Positions 1-6,664 of a DNA stretch of 10,387 nt are shown here, piece after piece (position 1 is the first letter of the stretch; each line of letters opens with the position of its first letter). The translations under genes were made by a program, and so were the position numbers. The notes beneath the pieces were generated by a model that saw nothing but the letters and a program-made list of their open reading frames with translations, was not told where the DNA came from and did no database searches. The DNA comes from Fidelibacterota bacterium (GTDB lineage Bacteria; Fidelibacterota; Fidelibacteria; Fidelibacterales; Fidelibacteraceae): positions 1 to 10,387 of the forward strand of contig JAOZRH010000033.1 in assembly GCA_029931905.1 (NCBI GenBank), in the 5' to 3' direction.

Positions 1-266
1 TAAGTAATAGTCCTCAAGAAATTATTAACAAACTTAACAATGACTCATTAAATATTTTATATGCCGGAGCATATATTAGAATAATTCAGAGTTTTTGGAA
101 AAGAAAAGGTTATCCAATTAATGACAGATTAGATATTCTTGCAACACTCTATTCTACTGGACTATTTAAAACTAACGGAAATTTAAGGGAGCCAAATAAA
201 AATCCTAAGCCAAATTATTTTGGCAAAAAAGCAGATTATTACTATTTGATTTTCACCAAAGAATAA
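1..266 (+). CDS. 3' end of an unidentified protein (5' truncated by window edge)
   Basis: An open frame runs from the left edge (first full codon at 3) to TAA at 264-266, giving the last 87 residues. It contains a helical-looking stretch with YAGAYIRIIQSFW, then GYPINDRLDILATLYSTG, and ends in a Pro/Asn-rich tail with NPKPNYFGKKADYYY. No catalytic motif can be named. The pattern of a helical domain, an 'ILATLYxxG' segment and a tail with 'NPKPNxFG' loosely resembles C-terminal regions of uncharacterised peptidoglycan-hydrolase-like proteins, but that is only an impression. The gene has the same strand and base composition as the rest of the window. It is separated from the next gene by 136 bases and probably belongs to a different unit. 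That this is coding rests on an uninterrupted frame with ordinary amino acid composition up to the stop. Confidence 0.6.
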   Translation, partial: SNSPQEIINKLNNDSLNILYAGAYIRIIQSFWKRKGYPINDRLDILATLYSTGLFKTNGNLREPNKNPKPNYFGKKADYYYLIFTKE

Positions 267-286
267 ATACAATCATAAAAATAAAA

Positions 287-336
287 TTGTAATTAATGAA
301 ATATTTTTGTAATATTTCGTAGCTTATATTTATATG
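287..336 (+). promoter_or_regulatory. Weak candidate sigma-70-type promoter region for the ygeY-led operon
   Basis: Two overlapping candidates lie in the gap before the operon. One is TTGTAA (287-292), 17 bases, TAATAT (310-315). The other is TTGTAA (307-312), 18 bases, TATATG (331-336). Each box matches the consensus only partly. The region is almost all A and T, so chance matches are easy. Its position, between the stop of the upstream gene and the first operon gene, is the main argument. Confidence 0.25.
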
Positions 337-362
337 AATTATTTTTAAAAACATTTAACAAT

Positions 363-374
363 CCCGCCTAAGCG
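363..374 (+). other. Small GC-rich inverted repeat in the 5' leader of the operon
   Basis: CCGC-CTAA-GCGG forms a 4-bp perfect stem with a 4-base loop, 28 bases upstream of the ATG at 403. It stands out because the surrounding bases are almost all A/T. It lacks a following T run, so it is not a terminator for the + strand. It could be a leader hairpin or an operator half-pair, or simply chance. Confidence 0.25.
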
Positions 375-402
375 GTCAAGAAAAAACACAAAGGATACAA
401 AA

Positions 403-1635
403 ATGAATAATAATAAAGAAAAACAAAAAACTATGCAACCTGGCGATTTAGCAAAAAACATAAAAGAAAAATCAAAATTATATAGAGATTATACTGCAGA
501 ATGTCTATCAAAAATGGTAAAAATTCCGTCATTAAGTGGCGAGGAAGAACAAGTTGTTTTGGAAATTCAAAGGCAATTAAATGATGTCGGAGTGATGGAT
601 ACAAGAATAGATGGATTTGGAAATTTAATTGCGAAAGTTGGAAATGGTCCAAAAATATTAGCGATAGATGCACATATTGACACTGTTGATACTGGCGATG
701 AATCGCAATGGGAAATTCCACCATTTTCTGGATTAATAAAAGACGGCTTTGTGCACGGAAGAGGAACTGTTGATCAAGAAGGCGGTGCAGCTTCAATGGT
801 AACTGCAGCGAGAATTCTGAAAGAGATGAATTATGATGGTGAATATACAATTTATTTTACATTTACAATTATGGAAGAAGATTGTGATGGTTTGTGTTGG
901 GAATATTTGATTAATGAGGAGAAAATTGTTCCAGATTTTGCAGTTATAACCGAGCCGACAAATGTTGGAATTTATCGTGGACATCGTGGAAGAATGGAAA
1001 TTGAATTATTGTTCAAAGGATTGTCCTGTCACGCATCTGCTCCAGAAAGAGGAAAAAATGTAATTTATTCTGCTTCAAAAGTTGCATCTAAAATTGAAGA
1101 ATTGAATAAAAATTTAAAAACTGATTCTTTTTTGGGACAGGGAACAATTGCTCCAACAGTTTTTACTACAGATTCTCCGTCATTATGTGCTGTGCCAGAT
1201 GGTGGAAAAATGCATCTCGACAGAAGATTGACTTGGGGAGAAAATAAAGAAAGTGCTGTTGCTGAATTAGAAAAAATTGTAGGCGATGATGTGAAAATTG
1301 TTGTACCAAATTATGATAGAAAAAGTTATAAAGGAACAGTTTATAAACAGGAAAAATATTTCCCAACTTGGAAGATAGAAGAAAATCACCCACTATTACA
1401 AGCAGGAATAAAAACTCACGAAGAATTATTTGGAAATTCAGGACGAGTTGACAAGTGGACATTTTCAACTAATGCTGTTTCTATTTGTGGAAGACATAAT
1501 ATTCCTACTATTGGATATGGACCGGGAAATGAAATTTATGCTCATGCTCCAAACGAAAAAACACCAATAGATCATTTGGAAAAAGCATCTGGATTTTATG
1601 CGCTTTTGCCATACATATTAACTGACAAAAAATAA
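403..1635 (+). CDS. ygeY: YgeY-family M20 metallohydrolase (putative amidohydrolase/peptidase)
   Basis: This 410-residue cytoplasmic zinc hydrolase is of the M20/ArgE/DapE type and best fits the YgeY branch. Visible metal-site motifs in order are AIDAHIDTV (His91, Asp93), GTVDQEGG (bridging Asp124), IMEED (Glu158/Glu159, catalytic base and ligand), ITEPT (Glu184) and a C-terminal AHAPNE (His381). LSCHASAPERGKN (His210) marks the start of the dimerisation (lid) domain. All expected catalytic residues are present and the length is normal for the family. The first ~25 residues are Lys-rich and probably a flexible leader. The start at 403 is supported by AAGGA at 391-395, seven bases upstream. 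M20 enzymes hydrolyse amide or N-carbamoyl/acyl bonds; YgeY belongs to the set of genes reported to be required for anaerobic uric acid breakdown in gut bacteria. With the carbamoyltransferase 24 bases downstream, the substrate here is likely a ureido or N-acyl amino acid (inference). Confidence 0.9.
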   Translation: MNNNKEKQKTMQPGDLAKNIKEKSKLYRDYTAECLSKMVKIPSLSGEEEQVVLEIQRQLNDVGVMDTRIDGFGNLIAKVGNGPKILAIDAHIDTVDTGDESQWEIPPFSGLIKDGFVHGRGTVDQEGGAASMVTAARILKEMNYDGEYTIYFTFTIMEEDCDGLCWEYLINEEKIVPDFAVITEPTNVGIYRGHRGRMEIELLFKGLSCHASAPERGKNVIYSASKVASKIEELNKNLKTDSFLGQGTIAPTVFTTDSPSLCAVPDGGKMHLDRRLTWGENKESAVAELEKIVGDDVKIVVPNYDRKSYKGTVYKQEKYFPTWKIEENHPLLQAGIKTHEELFGNSGRVDKWTFSTNAVSICGRHNIPTIGYGPGNEIYAHAPNEKTPIDHLEKASGFYALLPYILTDKK

Positions 1636-1649
1636 AAAAATTGAAAAAT

Positions 1650-1654
1650 AGGAG
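1650..1654 (+). promoter_or_regulatory. Ribosome binding site for the YgeW-like gene
   Basis: AGGAG lies five bases before the ATG at 1660, inside the 24-base gap after the preceding stop. It is one of the strongest SD sites in the window and fixes this start. Confidence 0.7.
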
Positions 1655-1659
1655 AAATA

Positions 1660-2652
1660 ATGACACCGAAACATTTAATAACATTTGAAGATTGGAGTAA
1701 AGCAGAAATTAATGAGTTGCTTGATATTTCAAAAGATTTGAAAAAAAGATGGAAAAATTATGAGATAATGGAACCATTAAAACACAAAACACTTTTCATG
1801 ATATTTTTTGAACAATCAACGAGAACGAGAAATTCTCTCGAGGCGGCGATAACACAATTGGGTGGACATGCTCATGATTTAACTGAAGACAAAATGCAAA
1901 TATCTCACGGTGAAACATCGATGGATACTGCTAAAGTTTTATCACGAATGGGTGAAGTAATTGCAATAAGAAATTGCTTTCATCATATTGGGAATAAATA
2001 TTTGAATGAAATTGCAAAATTTTCTGATGTTCCCCTTATTTCTATGCAGGACGACATTTATCATCCATTACAAGTGATTGCAGATTATATGACAATTGAA
2101 GAATACTTTGGAAAAAATCTGAAAGATATTAAAGTTACAATTCTTTGGGCTTATGCAACATCACATGCAAAACCATTATCTGTTCCGCAATCACAAGCAT
2201 TATTTTTCCCTCGTTTCGGAATGGATGTTACGATTGGATTTCCAGAAGAATTTCCATTACAAGAGGATATAATTCAAAAGGCGAAACAAAATGCAATCAA
2301 ATATGGCGGAAAATTAACTTTAACAAATAATAAAGAAGAAGCGATAAGAGATGCGGATATTGTTATTCCAAAAAACTGGGGCGGATTTGGATATTTTGGA
2401 AATGATTATACGGATAATGGAGTAACTGCAAAGATTATGAAAGATAATTTAGAAAAACATAAAGATTGGATTTGTGATAAAGAATTATTTTCACTTGCAA
2501 AAAAAGATGCAAAAATTATGCACGCCTTACCAGCGGATCGTGGAAATGAAATAACAAATGAAGTTTTGGATTCGCCAAATTCTATTATTTATGATGAAGC
2601 GGAAAATCGTTTACATACTGCAAGAGGATTATTAAAAATGTTGGTAAAATAG
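1660..2652 (+). CDS. ygeW: YgeW-family knotted carbamoyltransferase
   Basis: This 330-residue member of the aspartate/ornithine carbamoyltransferase superfamily has all three diagnostic motifs: STRTR (residues 53-57, carbamoyl-phosphate binding), HPLQVIADYMT (135 on; His-Pro-x-Gln) and HALPADRG (288-295, in the second-substrate/carbamoyl-phosphate site). The QLGGHAHDLTEDKMQISHGET stretch (66-86) and the Pro-containing segment WAYATSHAKPLSVPQS (163-178) resemble the knotted branch that contains YgeW, N-acetylornithine and N-succinylornithine transcarbamylases. The gene neighbourhood points to YgeW. The family transfers a carbamoyl group between carbamoyl phosphate and an amino group. In a catabolic setting it would run as phosphorolysis of a ureido compound, giving carbamoyl phosphate that a carbamate kinase (not in this window) could turn into ATP. 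The physiological substrate cannot be read from the sequence. It sits between the M20 hydrolase and the PLP enzyme, with gaps of 24 and 4 bases, so co-transcription is near certain. Confidence 0.92.
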   Translation: MTPKHLITFEDWSKAEINELLDISKDLKKRWKNYEIMEPLKHKTLFMIFFEQSTRTRNSLEAAITQLGGHAHDLTEDKMQISHGETSMDTAKVLSRMGEVIAIRNCFHHIGNKYLNEIAKFSDVPLISMQDDIYHPLQVIADYMTIEEYFGKNLKDIKVTILWAYATSHAKPLSVPQSQALFFPRFGMDVTIGFPEEFPLQEDIIQKAKQNAIKYGGKLTLTNNKEEAIRDADIVIPKNWGGFGYFGNDYTDNGVTAKIMKDNLEKHKDWICDKELFSLAKKDAKIMHALPADRGNEITNEVLDSPNSIIYDEAENRLHTARGLLKMLVK

Positions 2653-2656
2653 TAAA

Positions 2657-3943
2657 ATGAAATCAATATTAAAGGTCAAATATAGAAGAAAAAGGTCTAA
2701 GCAACACAGGCATAAAGAGAAAATACCAAGAGAAAAGAGAAGATCATTTTGGTATCAATGTAGTGAGTGTGGGAGCAAATACGCAATATCTTCGGAAATA
2801 ATGGTTTGTCCAAGATGTTCAAAATTTCAAAAACAAAACGAACCGCTAAGAGGAGTTTTGGAAGTTATTTGTGATGTAGAATTAACTCGCGGATTCAAGA
2901 ATTACGATTTTTTACCTGTAGAAAAGGAATTTTTACCAAATATTTCTGTTGGTAATACGCCGTTGTTGGAAGTGAATAATTTAAGAAATGAATTGGGATT
3001 TAAAAATTTATTCATAAAAGATGATACTTGTAATCCAACAAATTCTTTGAAAGATAGGGCTTCTTATCTCGTTGCAGGGTTTGCCAAAAAAATGAAAATT
3101 AATGATATTGTTGTAGCTTCTACAGGAAATGCTGGTTCATCAATGGCAGGAATTGGAGCATCGGCAAATTTGAATATCACAATATTTTTGCCAAAATCAG
3201 CACCGAAAGCGAAAATGATTCAAAGTTTACAATATGGGGCAAATGTAATTACAGTTGATGGAAGTTATGATAAAGCATTTGAGTTGTCACTTGAATTTTC
3301 AAAAAAAAATAAATTTCTCAGTAGAAATACGGCTTACAATCCATTAACAATTGAAGGGAAAAAAACCGTATCGCTTGAAATTTATAAAGTATTAGATAAA
3401 TCGCCCGATTTTGTATTTGTACCAACTGGTGATGGAGCAATTCTTGGTGGCGTTTATAAGGGATTTAGAGATTTACAAGAATATGGATTTATTCAAAGTA
3501 TTCCCACAATAGTTGCTGTTCAAGCAGAAGGAAGCGATGCAATTAGAACCGCATTAAGAGTTGGTGAATTTTCACCAATTGAAGCGAAGACAATAGCCGA
3601 TTCTATTTCTGTAGGAATTCCACGAAACGGATATTATGCAATTAAGCAATTAAAAAAATATGATGGAAAATGTATAACGGTTTCAGATGATGAGATTTTG
3701 TTTGCACAAAAAGAATTGTCATCGAAAGAGGGATTATTTACAGAACCTGCTGGAGCAACTGCATTTGCCGGATTTGTTAAAATGAAAAAAGAGTTGCCAA
3801 AAGATGCGACAATTGTTTTACTTGCAACAGGAAATGGTTTGAAGGATATAGATTCTGCAATGAAAATGATTGAATTTCCGAAGAAGGCGATAACATCAAT
3901 TGAAGAATTGTCAACTACAGAGAATGTAAACAATGAAGAATAA
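2657..3943 (+). CDS. Threonine-synthase-like PLP (fold type II) enzyme with N-terminal zinc ribbon
   Basis: The 428 residues begin with an unusually basic leader (residues 1-30 contain 15 Lys/Arg). A zinc ribbon follows (Cys35-x2-Cys38, Cys51-x2-Cys54), as in many bacterial and archaeal threonine synthases. The fold type II PLP domain has NPTNSLKDRAS, with Lys132 the expected Schiff-base lysine. ASTGNAGSSMAG (154-165) binds substrate or cofactor, PTGDGAILGGVYKGF (256-270) occupies the phosphate-loop position, and EPAGATA (363-369) and ATGNGLKD (390-397) complete the site. Classical threonine synthase acts on O-phosphohomoserine. No homoserine-pathway gene is nearby, and this gene sits exactly where ygeX (2,3-diaminopropionate ammonia-lyase, also fold type II) occurs in related loci. 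A role as an ammonia-lyase for diaminopropionate or a similar β-substituted amino acid is therefore a reasonable inference. True threonine synthase remains possible. The start is by default: no other in-frame ATG/GTG/TTG precedes the ribbon. No good SD is present, and the gap to the preceding stop is four bases, suggesting translational coupling. Confidence 0.85.
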   Translation: MKSILKVKYRRKRSKQHRHKEKIPREKRRSFWYQCSECGSKYAISSEIMVCPRCSKFQKQNEPLRGVLEVICDVELTRGFKNYDFLPVEKEFLPNISVGNTPLLEVNNLRNELGFKNLFIKDDTCNPTNSLKDRASYLVAGFAKKMKINDIVVASTGNAGSSMAGIGASANLNITIFLPKSAPKAKMIQSLQYGANVITVDGSYDKAFELSLEFSKKNKFLSRNTAYNPLTIEGKKTVSLEIYKVLDKSPDFVFVPTGDGAILGGVYKGFRDLQEYGFIQSIPTIVAVQAEGSDAIRTALRVGEFSPIEAKTIADSISVGIPRNGYYAIKQLKKYDGKCITVSDDEILFAQKELSSKEGLFTEPAGATAFAGFVKMKKELPKDATIVLLATGNGLKDIDSAMKMIEFPKKAITSIEELSTTENVNNEE

Positions 3944-3993
3944 AACTTTAAAAATCTTGCGTTTTGGCGAAAATCAAAGGGAAAGATGAATAA

Positions 3994-4581
3994 ATGAAAA
4001 ATGTGGAAGGAATTATTTTAGCTGGTGGCTTTTCTAGTCGAATGGAAAAATTCAAAATGGAATTACCAATAGGTGATAAAAACATTTTGAGTAAATGTGT
4101 TGATAGTTTGCAAAGTGTATGTGATCGGGTTATAATTGTTGCAGGGCATCAACATGAAAGAATTCAAAAGATTGCTTCCAGTTTGACAAATGTTGAAATA
4201 GTTGTAAATGAAAATTATGAAAAAGGAATGTTTTCGTCTGTAAGAAAGGGAGTTCGTGAAATTAAAGCGGACAGATTTTTTGTTATTCCCGGCGATCAAC
4301 CTTTAGTAAAATATTCAACTTATAAAAAAATGTTGGAGATAGATTCTGACATTGTTTCGCCAAGATGTAATGGAAAAAAAGGACATCCAATATTATTTAA
4401 AAGTAAATTAATAAAAGAAATTTTAGAAATGTCAGATGATGAAATCCTTCGCGATTTTATTCATAAAATAAATGATTATAGAATTGATGTTGACGATTTG
4501 GGAATTCATCTTGATGTTGATACATTAGAAGATTATGAAAAATTAATGAAATATTATAACGAGGAATATTGTGAAAAATAA
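3994..4581 (+). CDS. mocA: MocA/YgfJ-type molybdenum cofactor cytidylyltransferase
   Basis: This 195-residue single-domain nucleotidyltransferase has an N-terminal loop ILAGGFSSRMEKFKMELP (residues 8-25) that binds the nucleotide. NYEKGMFSSVRKG (74-86) is the family's 'GMxxSxxxG' element. PGDQP (99-103) carries the metal-binding Asp101, and GKKGHPILF (127-135) is the 'GHP' signature of MocA-like enzymes. LDVDTLEDY (173-181) is the usual C-terminal motif. MocA joins CMP to molybdopterin to make the MCD form used by bacterial hydroxylases of the xanthine dehydrogenase family, so it should supply cofactor to the enzyme encoded immediately downstream. One oddity is Glu18 where the RMG motif normally has Gly. 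The SD AAAGGGA at 3977-3983 is ten bases from the ATG; an ATG at 3986 opens only a three-codon frame and is rejected. The gene overlaps the next one by 11 bases. An MobA-like GTP specificity cannot be fully excluded. Confidence 0.87.
   Translation: MKNVEGIILAGGFSSRMEKFKMELPIGDKNILSKCVDSLQSVCDRVIIVAGHQHERIQKIASSLTNVEIVVNENYEKGMFSSVRKGVREIKADRFFVIPGDQPLVKYSTYKKMLEIDSDIVSPRCNGKKGHPILFKSKLIKEILEMSDDEILRDFIHKINDYRIDVDDLGIHLDVDTLEDYEKLMKYYNEEYCEK
4561..4565 (+). promoter_or_regulatory. Ribosome binding site deciding a GTG start
   Basis: GAGGA ends five bases before GTG at 4571 and lies inside the last codons of mocA. It supports GTG as the true start of the Mo-binding subunit, and the resulting 11-base overlap implies translational coupling. 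Confidence 0.65.
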
Positions 4582-6664
4582 TATTAGTAAAGCGATTGAT
4601 AGGGTTGATGGAAAGGGTAAAATTAGCGGTGAAACAAAATATATTGATGATATAAAATTTGATAATTTATTTTATGCAAAAACCGTTAGAAGTGAAATTC
4701 CAAAAGGGAAAATACTTTCAGTAAAAATTCCAACATTACCAAAAAATTATTTTATAATAGATAAAAATGATGTGCCGGGAATAAATAGAATGCGAACCGT
4801 TGTTTCTGATCATCCGATTTTCACTGAAGATGAAGTTAGTTATATTGGACAACCGATTTTGTTAGTTGTTGGTGCTGATCGTGAAATAATAAGTGACATT
4901 GTAAATGAAATTGAAATAGAATATAAAGAAGAAAAAGCGATTTTAACAATTGAAGATGCAAAGAAAGAAAAAGCGATTTTCACTGATTACAATTATTCGA
5001 AAGGCAACACAAAATTTGCATTTCAAAATGCAAAAATAATAATTAATGACGAATATCAAACAGGTTATCAGGAACATATTTATATTGAACCGCAAGGAAT
5101 TGTTGCGGAATTTAAAGATGATATAATGCATATTTTTGGTTCAATGCAATGTCCATTTTTTGTGCAAGGTGCAATTCAAGATGTGCTTGGTTGGGAAACT
5201 GATCGCATCAGAATAACACATTCTACAACTGGAGGAGCATTTGGTGGTAAAGAGGAATTTCCATCTTTACTCGCTTGTCAAGTTGCTGTTGCCTCACTTA
5301 AAACAAAACGACCTGTTAAAATTATTTATGATAGAAATGAAGATATTATTTCTTCCACCAAAAGGCATCCGTCAGAAATTCATTATAAAGTTGCTTTAGA
5401 TGAAAACAACAAAATATCAGCTTTAACGATAGATGTAAATTTTAATGCTGGTGCTTTTTCTGGAATTTCGCCAGTAGTTCTTCAGCGAGGAATTTTTTCA
5501 GCAACTGGAGTTTATAATATTCCAAATTTAAAGGTGATGGGAAAAAATTATAAAACCAATACCGTTCCTTGTGGTGCATATCGTGGCTTTGGTGCTCCGC
5601 AAGTTGTATTTGCAATTGAAATGTTAATGACAAATATTGCGAAAAAAGTGAAAAAAAATTCACTGGATTTCAAAAAGAAACATTTATTAAAAAGTGGTGA
5701 TTTTACAGCTACAAATGGAAAAATTCGTGACAAAATAAAACTTCCAGAAATGATAAAAATTGCTGAAAAAATATCCAATTATAAAAAATATTCCGCTGAT
5801 AAAAAGAAATTCAAAGGCGTTGGAGTGTCATTGTTTTCACACGGATGTGGATTTACTGGAAAAGGTGAAAACGATATAAAAGGAAAAATTATTTTACAGA
5901 AAAAAGGTAAACAAGTTTTTATAAATGTTTCAAGTGTAGAAATGGGGCAAGGAGCAGAAACAGCACTGAGAAAAATTGTTTCGCATACACTTTCAATTCC
6001 GATAGAAAATGTAACCTATGAAATTCCAGATACTAAAAAAGTTCCAGATTCCGGGCCTACTGTTGCATCAAGAACTACGATGATTATTGGCGGATTATTG
6101 CGAAGTGCGAGTATAGAGTTGAAGGAAAAGTGGAACGAAAAAAATGATATATCAATATCGAGAATTTATAAACATCCTGATTTTTTGAAATGGAATGATG
6201 ACAAATTTGAAGGCGACGCTTATCCAGTTTATTCTTATGGTGTAAATGTTGCAGAAGTTGAAATTGATCCAATCACTTTTGAAATAGATGTTAAGAAAAT
6301 GTATGCGGTTTATGATGTTGGAACCGTGATTGATGAACGAGCTTTGCAGGGACAAATGCAAGGAGGAATGCTTCAAGGTGTCGGCTGGGCAACAACGGAA
6401 GTGATGAATTCTGTCGATGGCAAATTAGTTCAAAATAATATGACTGATTATAAAATTCCAACAACAAAAGATATGCCAAATTTCAAATGTGAATTCGTAA
6501 CAAATCCTTATGAGTTCGGCCCTTTTGGCGCAAAGTGTGCTGGCGAATTGCCATTAACTGGACCGCCACCTGCAATTGCAGAAGCTGTTTCAAATGCTCT
6601 TGGAATTTCAATTAAAAAGATTCCAATAACTCCCGAATATTTAATGGAGGCGATGAAAAAATGA
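4571..6664 (+). CDS. Xanthine-dehydrogenase-family hydroxylase, molybdopterin-binding subunit
   Basis: This is the large catalytic subunit (697 residues, GTG start) of a cytoplasmic Mo hydroxylase. The N-terminal domain opens with RVDGKGKISGETKYIDDI. The Mo-binding part shows QEHIYIEPQG (167-176), the cofactor loop GGAFGGKEE (221-229), GAYRGFGAPQ (335-344, Arg338 matching bovine xanthine oxidase Arg880), SSVEMGQGAET (454-464), DSGPTVASRTT (493-503) and GAKCAGELP (653-661, Glu659 matching catalytic Glu1261). These are the signatures of an enzyme that hydroxylates N-heterocycles such as purines. At 697 residues it is shorter than the usual ~750-780, the compaction lying mainly between about 505 and 560. 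Cys656, close to the catalytic Glu, is where Gly or Ala is usual. The electron-transfer subunit starts in the 4-base overlap at its 3' end. Purine substrate (xanthine, hypoxanthine or urate) is suggested by the YgeY/YgeW context only. Other N-heterocycles, or an aldehyde, are alternatives. Confidence 0.93.
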   Translation: MKNNISKAIDRVDGKGKISGETKYIDDIKFDNLFYAKTVRSEIPKGKILSVKIPTLPKNYFIIDKNDVPGINRMRTVVSDHPIFTEDEVSYIGQPILLVVGADREIISDIVNEIEIEYKEEKAILTIEDAKKEKAIFTDYNYSKGNTKFAFQNAKIIINDEYQTGYQEHIYIEPQGIVAEFKDDIMHIFGSMQCPFFVQGAIQDVLGWETDRIRITHSTTGGAFGGKEEFPSLLACQVAVASLKTKRPVKIIYDRNEDIISSTKRHPSEIHYKVALDENNKISALTIDVNFNAGAFSGISPVVLQRGIFSATGVYNIPNLKVMGKNYKTNTVPCGAYRGFGAPQVVFAIEMLMTNIAKKVKKNSLDFKKKHLLKSGDFTATNGKIRDKIKLPEMIKIAEKISNYKKYSADKKKFKGVGVSLFSHGCGFTGKGENDIKGKIILQKKGKQVFINVSSVEMGQGAETALRKIVSHTLSIPIENVTYEIPDTKKVPDSGPTVASRTTMIIGGLLRSASIELKEKWNEKNDISISRIYKHPDFLKWNDDKFEGDAYPVYSYGVNVAEVEIDPITFEIDVKKMYAVYDVGTVIDERALQGQMQGGMLQGVGWATTEVMNSVDGKLVQNNMTDYKIPTTKDMPNFKCEFVTNPYEFGPFGAKCAGELPLTGPPPAIAEAVSNALGISIKKIPITPEYLMEAMKK
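6646..6650 (+). promoter_or_regulatory. Ribosome binding site for the [2Fe-2S]-FAD subunit
   Basis: GGAGG lies ten bases before the ATG at 6661, within the coding sequence of the Mo subunit. It supports coupled translation of the two subunits at the ATGA overlap. Confidence 0.6.

Noticed and set aside
268..291. Inverted repeat TACAAT...ATTGTA as a terminator for the upstream gene
   Set aside because: The stem is only 6 bp of A/T-rich pairs with a 12-base loop and no following T run.
267..402. A riboswitch (purine, xanthine or Mo cofactor) in the operon leader
   Set aside because: The 136-base leader is nearly all A/T with only one 4-bp GC stem, and I could not find paired elements matching a known riboswitch fold.
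431..850. Open frames on the - strand inside the large genes (for example 431-850, 8999-9358)
   Set aside because: They mirror strong, motif-bearing + strand genes, have compositions typical of reverse-strand shadows, and show no recognisable motif.
3986..3997. ATG just upstream of mocA as an alternative start
   Set aside because: It reads ATG AAT AAA TGA and stops after three codons; the SD spacing suits ATG 3994.
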